Shown piece by piece: positions 12,658 through 23,942 of a stretch of DNA of 64,000 nucleotides. Below the pieces are notes generated by a model. It saw only the letters and a list, made by a program, of their open reading frames with translations, ran no database searches and was not told the origin of the DNA. The first letter of the stretch is position 1, and each line of letters opens with the position of its first letter. Source of the DNA: Gymnogyps californianus (Eukaryota; Chordata; Aves; Accipitriformes; Cathartidae); contig NC_059471.1 in assembly GCF_018139145.2 (NCBI RefSeq), positions 84,466,520 to 84,530,519 of the forward strand, in the 5' to 3' direction. The position numbers were made by a program, and so were the translations under genes.

Positions 12658-15600
12658 TACCTTCCACACAAGGCAGAAGAGGCGAGCAGTTTTCAATAGG
12701 CAGTTTAATTGTCTCCAAGCCCCCATATCTTCCATCTAAGTATTTTATTTTATAGTATTCTTGCAGCAAATCTCAAGATCAAAGCATTGCTGTTTTCCTA
12801 ACTGTAGAAACCGAGCCACAGAGCCTGTAATAAAGAAGCTGCAGTTTAAGAATAAAAGTTAACTGACACTGAAGTATGTATCGCATTCCTGTGAAAACAG
12901 ATAATTGAAAATGCGGGTCATGAGGAGGATCAGGTGATGGGGAAGGGTATTGAATAAGTGGAATCAGCAAACAAGAAGTGAAGATACTTGTGGCAGGGAT
13001 GGGTGGTGGGGTGGATTAGAGTCAACCCCCAAGCTACAAGGTGTCTAAAGATGGACTGAACCACGATGCCATAACGGATTTCAAAGATGCAGTTGTCAGG
13101 AAGCGAGAGGGAGCCCCCAAAACCACGGGGCATAGGATCCCATGGGGGGCTGTTTGAATGAGGCCAAGGAGCCCGTCAGACTTGCTAAAGTAATTGAAAT
13201 CCCCGTAGCTGAGATGGCCGATGCAGAAACAGAGACAAGAAATCCAGCAAACAGACAAGAGCGAAAGAACTGGGCTGTTGTTAGGGAAGAAGCAGTAAGA
13301 AGACCAGCAGGCATATGGGTTGGAACAAACAAGTAGTTAATTACATTAGAAGAGGGGAGGAAAAGGCAAATCCTTAAATATATTACTTTTTCTGTCTAGT
13401 TTCTTCAGACATTGCCTGTTTCTAGGGAAAGACCTCCTTCCAGCACCTGTTCTGATTAAAGGCTGTGGACTTCTTGTAACAAGAAAAAGTCTATTAGTAT
13501 TAATCACTACTTCACACAGGCAAATAATGCTTTGCAAATGTCAAACACTGTATTAAACAGCCATGTTAAAAACTGTAGGCAAAGAAATATTCACACAGGA
13601 GAGACTGTGCAGGTGCAGACTGAAGCATTTCTAAACTTCGCAACAACCTACACAAGCCCAAAAGCATTTCTGCCAATTATTTGAGTAATAATTTCTGAGG
13701 ACATTGGCCAATATCCTTGCTTCATTTTCTTCTGGGAACACCTGATAAAACTCTCTGTTTCTGAGACGTGGCAGGAACAATTACCATTGTCTCCAGTAAT
13801 TTCCCCTTTCTCCAATCTTCCATCACTCCCATTAAGACCGTGATGACAATGCTACTTCTTTTCAGCAGAAGACAAGTCTGCCACATCATAGCATGGTGAG
13901 GACTGATCCTCAAAAAGTCCATATGTGCTCTTCTTAAAACTATCAAAGCCCAAAAATATGGCCTTAATGACCTTTGGTGTCTTATTGCATGACCCCACAG
14001 GCACCTGTGGACCGTCATGCACTTGACCATAGTCTCACTGCTGTGTTTCTGTGCTTGTCCCTGACCATGCTGGTCCCAGCACCCTGGAGACAGCACTCAG
14101 GGGTGTCTCACCCCGATGCCTGGCTAGGACACAGGGCTGTGACATTCCTCCCCTGAAAGCCTTCCCTGGGTAGCTAAGACACACCAGCACGATCCTTTCC
14201 ACAGAAAAGGCAATTGTAACTGCCATTGGCTTTTCTTTCTGGCCACAGCTCAAGTGCAGCAGTACCCTCTGTTTTATCCCCAAGTTGTTCACTTACTTAC
14301 TTAGGTAATAGTGCAGTGATAGCACCGGTACCCAGGCAATGGGAGACCGATGCATTATCTCCTCCTTCACCTAATGCTGTATGTCTTTGTGAAAACCTTT
14401 TAGACAGCAACTGAAGTGGTTTCTGATGGTGCACAATAAGGCTATATTGCAAAGTATTGCATGCTTAATGAACAGCAAAGGATCAGGTGGCAATTTATTA
14501 AAAACTTCCATCAGGTGATGGATATACTCTCAGATTGCACAAAACAAAACTCCAACCAGAAAAACAAACCAGAGCTGCCAAAGGGCTTCCTTAAGGTGTA
14601 TGAGTTACAGTGCTGACACTTTTTTTGTAGTTTAATGGTACAAATTGTGATGCAGGTGCAAAAAACTGTTTAATCCTTGCTCACCTGAAGATCAAGCATA
14701 GTTAAACAGCAGCTGCCCTGTTTATCTTTTAAAAGATACCTCTGAGCCTGCTGAAGAGTAACAATGCTGATGGATATTTTTGCTTCTCATGTTTAGACTG
14801 TAAACTGTGCTCAGTATCAGCTCAGTGGAAATGATTGCCGCTACGCCTGACCTTAAAGAATGATTCAGCTCCAAATGGCAGACTCCTGATGGGTCACTGC
14901 AGGAATCAGAGCTAGCTAATTCATGATTAATCACAATTCCTCTGTTTTTTATTTCCCACTCCCTGTTTTGTTTTGTTTTAAATAATGAAAAAGTCAGTAG
15001 ATTTCTGTTTCTTGTCCTTCCCTACTCTGTCCTCCTCAGCTGTGACCCCAGGGCATCTCTCCGTGGTAGTATCTCCCTGCTCCTCTTGCCAAATGTGACT
15101 TAGCAAGATTATCATAAATATACAAGGAGGGAAAACTCTCATCTTGGAAATCACGGGCCATCTTTCTCTTTTAAGCCACTTTCTCTTTTTGAAGCACTGG
15201 GAACTGACACTATTTGTGAGTTTCATCTCACCAGAGGTAGTCTTCTATGTTATAGATATGTGCATTGAAGTTGTCACCCTGGGCTCCCTCTATGGTCAAG
15301 GAAGAGAAAGAGACATCTCTACAGTGTGATTCATCTCTGTCCGAAGAAGAATGAATCCAGCCTGGAAATGCCTGTTTCTTCCCACTAGCCGGTGAGGGAG
15401 CCTGGGATTACTCACTCATGCGTCATTCCAGTTTTATCTGGTGTAACTCCAGCAGCAAGATGACTCTAAGCCTAAATATTAACTCCAGTTGTCCAGATAG
15501 ATAGTCAGAATAGTCTAGACTCACGGACACAAACTATCCCGCCCCTTTCTCCATGACAGTCTTGCCTTCCATCTGCATCACACATGAGATGTGCTTTGGA

Positions 15601-17937
15601 CCCTGGCCTTTCTCCAAGGTGAGGACTGAAGTGCCTGGGCACATCTAATTATTTTAGCTGGGCCTAGACTCTCACCTTTGCTGACCAAATGGGTCAACGT
15701 TGGCAGGGCTGAGCATGCCACAGCACAGTCCTACACAATATATCCAGAAATCAGTTTCTGAGCCTTGTGGATACCTTGCCACGTCCCAGCTGAGTTACTG
15801 GGCATCAAAAGGAGGCCCAAGCACACAGATGTAGCCCCAGGAGCTTGAGAGACTGACCTTAGAGCAGCCTCTTTATAGCGTGACATTATAAGCCTATGCA
15901 ATTGCATCGCCCACAGCACTTTTACCAAGCCGTGTCAGTTGAAACGGCTCTTTCATTCAGCATGCACCATATTAACATATGGAGAACAACACTTGAAACA
16001 AAGTCTTGTTTCTCTAACCAAAAGAGAGAGCATATATGCATTTGGGCATTTGGAATTAGTTTAATTCCTCCAAACTCAGCAAATATAGATTAAATTAACA
16101 TTGGAATAATACACAGGTGAACTGGGACAAAAAAAGGAAGGATTGTTACACACGTGATGTTGACTCCTCAAGAACTCGATGCCTGATGAGCTGAGAGCTC
16201 TTCTAAACAAGAGCCTGAACAACAGCTGAGCTCCTTTGGAAAGCCCCGACTTCAGTTGTAAGTGGTGCACACGCCAGAAAACTCAACCCTATGTGACAAC
16301 AAAGGGTGCAGCTTGGAGCATCTGTCATTTTCTCTTCCTTCCCATATAAAAATCTCTCAGGCAGCTTCATCTGCAGTGCAAAGGGCATGTAAATCAACAC
16401 ACTCAGCTGGTGTTGACTGGTGGAGAAGGTGCTTGTCATTACGATAGGAAGTTATGCCAGCTGGCACTCATCCATCATGCTAAAATCTCATACATAATGA
16501 GAGACTGTTTATCAGAAGGATGGGATGTAAAACAGGATAGTCTTTTTGTGGTTGAAGGGGTGCCAGAAAATAATAATAATTTTTTAAAAGTGAACCCTGT
16601 TACAGCTATATTTTTATAATCCGGGTACAGAACAAACAGATCAACTGGGATGATGTCTGGCATGAACCTGTAGCAAACACAGGAGGGCCTGTTTGCATTT
16701 GCACATGTTCTGTGTAGATGCTAAAAAAAAAATGGTCAGCATTGATAATGTGTATTTTTCTAGCAAAGTAATTTTGCACGAGTGCTGAAAGACTCCTCAG
16801 TAGGTCAGTTAGTTGGGAAAATTCCTCCTAGGTGTACGCACAACTGGTTCCTCTGCTTGTGTATGGTCTTCTTAGTGATATAATGGACAGAATGACTGTG
16901 AGAACCGCTAAGTACTTTTTCTTGAAAAGAGAGACTGAAGAATGAAATAACATATCAAGGGTTGCACTGTATTAGAAGAGCTGTGGGGTGAGGTTTGCTG
17001 ATTGTCTTTGCCTGCCCTCAGACAGATCCATTAATCCTCTACTTCAATAACTATTGAACACACTCTAAATTTACAGCAAAACAAATTACTTTTGGGAGGA
17101 ATATTGACTTTCAGGGAGAGAGAAATAGGGTGAAAGAAAAGGAAATGCATCCTGTGTAATACTAGGCCTTTTGTATTCTGCAAGTGTTAATAGGTAAACA
17201 GAAGCTCTGGGGTTCTTTAAAGAAACTGATCGGATGAGGTTGAGGGAAAATAAATTTCCTGCAAAGAGAACTTCCTCCATTATACATGGCAATGAAAAGT
17301 TGTCAACGCAGTGCCTGTCAAACCAAACATGTATATGTATTTCACACCTAGAATAGCAGGACACCCTAAAACTTGCAGAAGCTGTAGCTTTTCCAGTCAT
17401 GCACTTCTGAGCAACTACTTCTCTCACCAATTTCAACCTGTGTAAACTGTGTCTCTTTTCCTGCATCTGGGTACTCAGTAGTGTGGTTGCCTACCTGCTG
17501 GCTGCTCATGATTAAACTTAGCCTGCAGGCTGTGAAAGATAGTAAGGCTCTCTTTCATACCTGCTTTAAACGCTAAGTCCTTTCCTCCTTTTCCTTCCTC
17601 AGCTCATGGTTTATCTTTGTTTCTTCCCTTAGCGACAAACTGCTGCAGCAGTGCCCCTTGCTAGGGAGCAGGAGGGGTGCTGGGGGGATTTTCATGTCTC
17701 GCTGTACTCCCCAGGTAGGGGCTGCAGCACGGTGCGGTTGCCCTCCTCCAGCCCATCACACCCTCGCTCAGGCATTTTCTCTTATCAGCAGGCAGGAAAG
17801 CTGCCCTGTCGCACATATCATGCACAACCCTGGGTAAAGGGTTTCAAGGTCAGTGCATTTTTCTTGTAGCACCACGAGAAGGGAGGGGGAAACCTGCCTG
17901 CAGCCGCAGTGAACGCCCAGGAGTGCTCGCTGCTAAC
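12658..17937. other. Long unannotated stretch
   Basis: No supported gene or repeat. Between 12930 and 13336 several frames on both strands stay open together; this reflects a local shortage of stop codons rather than one clear coding frame. A 7-bp inverted repeat (ccacagg-ca-cctgtgg) lies at 13995-14010. The part from 17580 to 17930 is GC-richer, with a few CpGs and G runs, and leads into the ORF that starts at 17938. Confidence 0.45.
13995..14010. repeat. Short inverted repeat
   Basis: Seven-base perfect arms CCACAGG and CCTGTGG are separated by CA. It overlaps E-box-like CACCTG, so it could be a factor site, but arms this short occur by chance in a window of this size. Confidence 0.4.
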
Positions 17938-18282
17938 ATGCAAACAAGAAGCCTAGGTCTGCATGTGCTGTGGCTGGTTTTGGGTGGCTTTCCAGCAAAG
18001 AGCCAAAAGCTCAGACACCACTGGCTCTATCAGAGGTTTTGTGAAAAAACATTCTCCTCCAATTTCACATCTGTAAATGAGAATAATTGTGCCATCTCAT
18101 CAGAAGCTTGCAAATGCTGTGGCAGTGTTACATTAAACAGCACATACCCAGCCACGTCCAGTGGAGTACTTAAATTTATGTTTGTATCTGACCTCTCACT
18201 TCAACATGATTCAGGGACGAAGGAATTTCTTTTGTTTTGTTTCTCAGTTAATTTAATGAAAGGCATTAGCCTAACAGTATAG
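17938..18282 (+). other. Unassigned ORF with signal-peptide-like start
   Basis: From an ATG at 17938 to a TAG at 18280-18282 a frame of 114 codons stays open. The first 22 residues (MQTRSLGLHVLWLVLGGFPA, then KS) look like a secretory signal: one basic residue, a hydrophobic core L6-G17 and a plausible cleavage region. The rest has five or six cysteines, several N-x-S/T sites (N-F-T, N-S-T) and a hydrophobic C-terminal part. The ATG has A at -3, which suits translation, and the DNA just upstream is GC-richer than its surroundings. I do not recognise the protein. A frame of this length is well within chance for 64 kb, and no intron signals or homolog can be checked here, so this is a candidate only. 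Confidence 0.13.
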
Positions 18283-18994
18283 TGGCACCTCAGTCAGGGA
18301 AGAGCATTCAGGAGTGTGTGTAAAAACATCCCCTTCCTCCCTGCCACAACACATCATGCGGGAGGCCTGTCCTCACTGTATGTGACCGGTGAAAAGCTGA
18401 ATATTCTTTCTTCTAACAAAAGCAGGAAACCTATCACTCATTTCTTCCATATTTTAGAAGACATCTTTTTTTTTAAGTCTTCCTTGAATTTCTGTCATTA
18501 AAACTATCTGATTCTATAACCACGTGTTCATTTGGCACAGGGGCAATTTATAGCAATAGAGAAGAGCTAGTTTTGCTGTCATCATGGGAGAAGAGGGAAA
18601 GCAATCAACAGAACATTTGGGGATATGAAGTAAACAGAAATCCTTTCTCTTCCCTTCCTCCTCTACTACACCCACACGCAAGCACACGGTTCTCTAATTT
18701 GCTCTTTTGCATGAGACAAGATTTCAGAGAAGCTGTAAGACAGGATACTTTCTATTTAGAATAAGCAACAACTAGCTGAGAAATTGGATTTTAGGCTAAC
18801 AATATGTGTAAGCCCGGTCATTTGTTCCAGAAAAAACTTTGAAACACTGTGGGTGATGTGATGTGTAACCTGAAGAATAAAAGCACATATTACAATTTAG
18901 GCTACATTTTGGCCTCATCACCTTTATGGAATTAAAAGTTCATTCTCATTTTCTGTTAACAAGCTGCCTTAGTTGTTCATCCTCTTTGCTGAGA
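18283..18994. other. Unannotated DNA
   Basis: No gene or recognisable repeat. A run of about nine T lies near 18466-18474. Confidence 0.45.
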
Positions 18995-19115
18995 GGTCTT
19001 GATACTTTTGCCAATAAGAAATAATCCCTGCCCCAAAAAGCTTACAATCTTCAGTGGGTAAAATGGGGAAAAGGAAGGTGCTGAGGCAAAGATGAGAAAA
19101 GGACATCAGTTCTCA
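18995..19115 (-). mobile_element. Probable MIR/CORE-SINE relic (antisense)
   Basis: The stretch 'aatccctgccccaaaaagct' followed by 'tacaatctt' (19022-19051) and then 'gtaaaatggggaaa' and 'tgctgaggcaaag' (19058-19091) looks like the reverse complement of the tRNA-distal half of an ancient amniote MIR-type SINE. In those elements a 'ccctgcc-aagagcttacaatc' block is followed by 'gatggggaaactgaggca'. The relic is short and diverged, and the strand and limits are tentative. Confidence 0.42.
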
Positions 19116-20359
19116 AGCTTGACAAAGCTAGCAAGACAAATTGAATTACTATCTGTAGCAAGTTTTTCAGCTCCCTCCAACTTTCCACCTAGCCCTACTC
19201 ACCTCCACTGCAGAAGCAGAGAGCTGTGGTGTAGAGATCCAGACAGAGAGCACTAGCATGCTCAGCCGGCTTGCACGTGTTTGTCTGGGGTAGGAGGAGG
19301 AAAGGCCTTTGGCCAGCTTTGCTGTATTTGCAGAAATGTCCTACCGTAGGTGCAGTCTGGCAGCAGTGCGGTGCTCCCACTGGTTCCTTGCTCTGCTCAT
19401 ACCAGTAAGGGTCAGTTTGGTCACAGATGTATGACACTTGACTGTCACAAGGGCAAACTAAAGCACTGAAAAGGAGATGGAGTCTAAAGTAGTAAGAAAT
19501 CTACAAACTATAGCAATGAACTGCATCCAGCTCTTTAAGACATGGTAACGCCATATCAGCCCCTGGCCAAGGGCTTTTGAAAGGGGCTGAGCTTTTCCCA
19601 GCAATACAGGTTCTTAAGTTGGCAAAATGAATGACTTTAAACCCCTCTTCTACAAAATCTTGTAAATAAATATAGTCTTGTCAGAGCAGAGGATTGCTTG
19701 CGCAGACCAAACCACACCTCTTACCAAGCTTTTCATTAAAATTTCATTCTTACATTTTCATTAACAACCTGAGTTTTGGTAATATTTTTCCGGTAAGTGG
19801 AATGTCTTAAAAATGGGAGAACCGAGATCCCATGCTTGGTAAATAAATGATTTAGAATGTCACTTATCTCAAGTCAAATCAAATCAAAGATCATTTAAAT
19901 TAAGTTATCACTATTATTTCTATAATGTACAGCGTTAAAGAGAGCTTTTGCCTCGTGAAAATGGCATCATGTTAAGTCAGAGTTTCTGGAAGATCTGAAT
20001 AGAGCTAATGGATTTGGTTTTGATGAATATTGAATATGACAAAAAGTATAGGTCAGGTCACTCCAAAACTTCCCACCATTTTTGGCCAAGTTAGCTGTGT
20101 CACTACATCCACAAAGCAGGCGCGAGAGGACATGCCCATTTAGGCAGCATCTCAGCAGTTAAAAGCACAGGTCTGGGTTTAGGACGGGTTCAATTGTTTC
20201 TGCTGGGCACGGGAACCTGCCATGCATGTGACCTCTCTGCCCTCCTCCAAATTCCTTCCTCTGCCTGAAGCATCCTGACACGGGAGCAGCACTGGAGCTG
20301 TTCACAGTATCTTCTGCAGACATTGTTTTCCTTTGTGCACATGACCTTTTATGAACTCT
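19116..20359. other. Unannotated DNA
   Basis: No gene. The part 20130-20240 has some likeness to a MIR head (gttaaaagcacaggtctggg), but the match is too weak to annotate. AT-rich blocks near 19730-20050 show nothing that I can name. Confidence 0.4.
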
Positions 20360-20840
20360 TTGAACTCTTATTTTAAATTATTTAAGCGCTTTGTCTCAGA
20401 CACCTCCTTCTGGGCAGCTATCCCAGTCTAGCTACCCTGACATTTTGAAAATTTCTCCTCCGTTCCAGACAAAATGTACTAATATCTCATTTGGGGCATT
20501 TTTGCCTTCTTATTTACCCTAAAGACTACTTTTCTTGCCCTGATATTTGCTTTTACAAAGTTTTTAGAGGCAGCAATCTTAGCTCAGCCTTTGTAGTGCT
20601 AGGTTGAACAAGAGCAAAGCTCTTTCATTTTCCTTCTGTAAAGGTGTACCCATGATCCTTCAGATAGCCCCTATGTACATATGTCTCAGTTTGAGTCTAT
20701 CATTTTTTAACATCAGAGAATGGAGCTCCACATAAGGTCTCATCTTGTAGCTCATATTCCTATATACTGTTTTCCAGTATCCTATTTAACATAACACGGA
20801 GATTTAGTTATTCTCTTAGCTAACATACCCATATCTTCCT
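20360..20840 (-). mobile_element. Ancient CR1-type LINE relic (antisense)
   Basis: The plus strand matches, in decayed form, the reverse complement of the C-terminal coding region and 3' part of an old CR1. Key stretches are 'gtagtgctaggttgaacaagagcaaagctctttcattttcct' near 20595-20636 (the region encoding the conserved L-F-x-L block), 'atgatccttcagatagcccctatg' near 20652-20675, and 'taaggtctcatcttgtagctcatattcctata' near 20733-20764. Upstream, 'tttacaaagttttta' near 20553-20567 fits the 3'-terminal part. It is very diverged, so limits and subfamily are uncertain. Confidence 0.5.
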
Positions 20841-22164
20841 CCTCCCTTGTTTATTCCCAGCCGAGCAATCCTTATGTGAAACATTTATCACTTATTCAGA
20901 ACCCCTCCTTTTGTAACAAAAATTGATTTTAACTGAATTTTTAGAGCTAAACAAAACCATTCAGCCATGGCATTCAATCTCCATCACGTTTTCTTATTAG
21001 CATGAGGAGAAAATTTGAAAAATCAAATGTGCCAAAAGTCTTCCTCCTTCCTCTCTTTCCCCACCCCTGGCAAAGTTTAAATAGTTCTCTTTTTTTGTCT
21101 CTGAGTCAATGCGGTGAAGACAACTTTGAATCTGAAATTAAAATCAAGACTTGAGGAAGGAAACTGATGAAGGAAAAGAAAACATAGGCATCTAATAGGT
21201 AACATCAGCTGAGATAACTACTGCATTATTAATTCAATGGAGTTCTACCACTGCAAAAAAAAAAAAGCCAAAACATTAAGAAGAGAAATGCCAGACAGAA
21301 AATTAACACTACAAAATTATGTCAGGATCCATCTTTTAAAGTATCATCATGTCAAAGGATAACTGATTATATCCAAGAAGAATAAAAAGAAGTAATAAAG
21401 CAAAGGCTAACTAAAAGGCATTCTGCAGTTCTGGGGTGGAGGATCCATGTGAATCCACAATAGTGGATAGATCGCACAGCTGGATGAGTCCCATAGCTGT
21501 GGCTGGGCTGTCTTCACCACAAATTCTTCCGCAGGTGCTGCCATCTGGATACAAATCTTTCGCTGTTCTCCAGTGAGAGGTTTTCACAGTTTTCTTCTGC
21601 TCCACCAAAACAAGAGGTTTCAGCAAATTAAACATCAGATTTCTTCTGAGGGACCAAGTGCTAACAAAGCCTTACAGCCAGGACAAACTTGCTGAGCTGA
21701 AGAAGCTGGGAGTACTTGAACCTCATCAGGCTTTGCACCTTGAAGTCAGTCCTATCCTGAAGGCCAGCCTCCAGACATAAGAGCTGCCAGGTTTGAGCTG
21801 GAAATGTGCTACCTAATGCCTCAGGTGCATGATCATTAGTTATTTCATGATAGCCAAGTCACAAAGCCAGCAGAAATTTTCCATGTGTGCATCGTTAGCC
21901 TATTCCAAATACGAAATGCTCCTTAAACCTTCTCTTAACTTCAAGATGTTTGACCTTCTGGTTTTACAAACTCGACAGATCAAAGATATCTAAAGTATTT
22001 GCTGTTTTGAGATCTTTTTACTGAGTATGAACTTCAATAAATGATAAAGTCTCAGAGAAGTCTGCTTCATGCTGGGCTTCTGGGAAGGCTCTGGCTGTGC
22101 AGCTCATGATCTTGCTCCTGTCACCATGTGAGATACCACTCTTCATTCTGTTAGGTTGCCCATT
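20841..22164. other. Unannotated DNA
   Basis: No gene or clear repeat. An A run (about 12) lies near 21257-21268. A minus frame at 21411-21635 is open, but has no domain or context. Confidence 0.45.
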
Positions 22165-22672
22165 CAAACCTCATGAAGTTCAACAACGCCAAGTGCAAGG
22201 TCCTGCACCTGGTTCGGGGCAATCATCAGTATCAGTACAGACTGGAGGAGGAAGGGATTGAGAGCAGCCCTGCAGAGAAGGACTTGGGGATACTGGTGGA
22301 TGAAAAACTGGACATGAGCCAACAATGGGCGTACTCACAGCCCAGAAAGCCAACCGTATCCTGGGCTGAATCAAAAGAAGCGTGGCCAGCAGGTCAAGGG
22401 AGGTGATTCTGCCCCTCTACTCTGCCCTCCTGAGATGCCACCTGGAGTACTGCGTTCAGCTCTGGGGCCCCCAGTGCAAGACAGACATGGACCTGTTAGA
22501 CCGGGTCCAGAGGAGGGCCATGAGAGGCCTGGAACACCTCTCCTATGAGGACAGGCTGAGAGAGTTGGGGTGGTTCAGCCTGGAGAAGACTCTGTGAAGA
22601 CCTTATTGCGGCCTTTCAGTACTTTCAGGTCCCTTCCAACCCAAACCATTCTATGATTCGATGATTCTATAG
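22165..22672 (+). mobile_element. Truncated avian CR1 LINE, 3' end (sense +)
   Basis: This is a 5'-truncated copy, as is usual for CR1. It begins in the C-terminal part of the reverse-transcriptase ORF ([14 protein letters not shown] near 22171-22212) and runs through the E-K-D-L-G stretch and then, in a second frame, the Y-C-V-Q-L-W-G-P and R-V-Q-R-R-A-M blocks (about 22447-22525). After 22600 the copy jumps from the 'gacctta' block straight to the 3' tail 'ccttccaacccaaaccattc', so a few hundred bases of the usual element are missing. The element ends in octamer-like repeats (attctatgattcgatgattc) at 22648-22672. A frameshift near 22370-22390 splits the frame. It is dead and less decayed than the amniote-age relics in this window. 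Confidence 0.93.
22173..22597 (+). pseudogene. CR1 ORF2 C-terminal fragment, frameshifted
   Basis: This is the coding remnant inside the truncated CR1 copy. Two frames carry it: 22173-22406 (about 77 codons, including residues [13 protein letters not shown]) and 22382-22597 (about 71 codons, including [13 protein letters not shown] and [11 protein letters not shown]). They belong to the thumb/C-terminal region downstream of the reverse-transcriptase catalytic motifs. No catalytic aspartate is present because the copy starts after motif C. The protein cannot have had a function of its own; it is a record of a truncated insertion. Confidence 0.88.
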
Positions 22673-23892
22673 ATCCATGCTGGAGGCAAAGTTGAGGGAA
22701 GAAATAGCGATTAGCTATTTACAGATTTAAATTTTCAAAGTTATACAAAGTATAAGAATTACAGAAAACATTTTTTTTTTGTTGGACAATGCAAGAAAAC
22801 AGCATGTAAAAAGTTGCATAAAGAAATGCTTTCTTGTAGCACCTGATTTCACCGGAAGTCTTACCAAAAGATTTTGGATTGAAAATCATTTGAAAGGTAC
22901 CTGCTGCGTATGGACTGTGTTGAGAATAAAGAGCACTGTGTTTAGGCCGCTGACCTTGGAGGACTGTAGATAACATTGTAATGACATTGGAGAGGAAAAA
23001 ATATTGACAACATGATTTTGTTCTGTAGAAGAGATAAAAATGTACTTACTAAACAGATTACTGGAAGTAGGGAAGGTTTAGAATGTGGATTATCTAGAAG
23101 GAGTTTTTATATGCAAGCAGTAAATTGCCCACATTTGCTGATAAGTCCCACCATGAAAGCAAAAACAACTGTAGCTTAATTTCTCTTTATCAACTACTGT
23201 TATTTATTCATGTGGGAAAAGTAGGGGGTGGAGCCTAGATCTTCTTTTCTGGCCTCTAAAACAGAGCAAAGCAGCTGTAAATCTGCCCTAATGGCTAGTG
23301 GAGGAACTTGCAATAAACTTATGCTTTCCATGCTCCCCTCCTACCCTGGAAAGGATGCCTGAGCATATGAGCGCATGCAACAGCCTGCCTGGCCAAGGGC
23401 AAGACAGGACAAAATGTAGTTTACAGCATGGTTTTGCCATCCCTCATCTCATCTACACCGAACATAAATCTTCCAGGTGAATTATTGACAGTCAGTCATG
23501 TTATCCTCTGCCTTCTGCACCTACTCAGAGAAGAACTGCATACCAAGTTTGGTTTTCCTTTTGACAGTTTCTTTCCAAGGGCAAAAGAAACACTTTGTCA
23601 CTGCTATTTCATGATATTTGCAACACACGTACTGGCCATGCAAGGAATACACGACTTGACGTGCAAAAGGGAGGGCTTGTTCTGATCGGTACTTTGTGGC
23701 TTATCTTCTTTGTTTTCAGATTAATAAAATTTTTAATGATGTCTCAACTATGCAAAGATCTGAGCTCTCATTATTAGCAAACAAATGCTGTGTTGAAAAT
23801 TGGATGTGTGTTTGGATTATGATTAGAGTATAATGAAGCAGGGAAAATATAAAAAAAATGCAATGACTTGTGGAGATTGTTTACACAGGAAA
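22673..23892. other. Spacer between two CR1 copies
   Basis: No gene or repeat recognised between the plus-strand CR1 tail and the 3' end of the large minus-strand CR1. A T run of about ten lies near 22770-22779. Two overlapping plus frames at 23428-23777 are open, but without features. Confidence 0.5.
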
Positions 23893-23942
23893 TTCATAGA
23901 ATGAATCATAGAATCATAGAATGGTTTGGGTTGGAAGGCACC

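Noticed and set aside
20130..20240. Possible MIR head (gttaaaagcacaggtctggg)
   Set aside because: The match stops after about 20 bases and the expected downstream block is missing.
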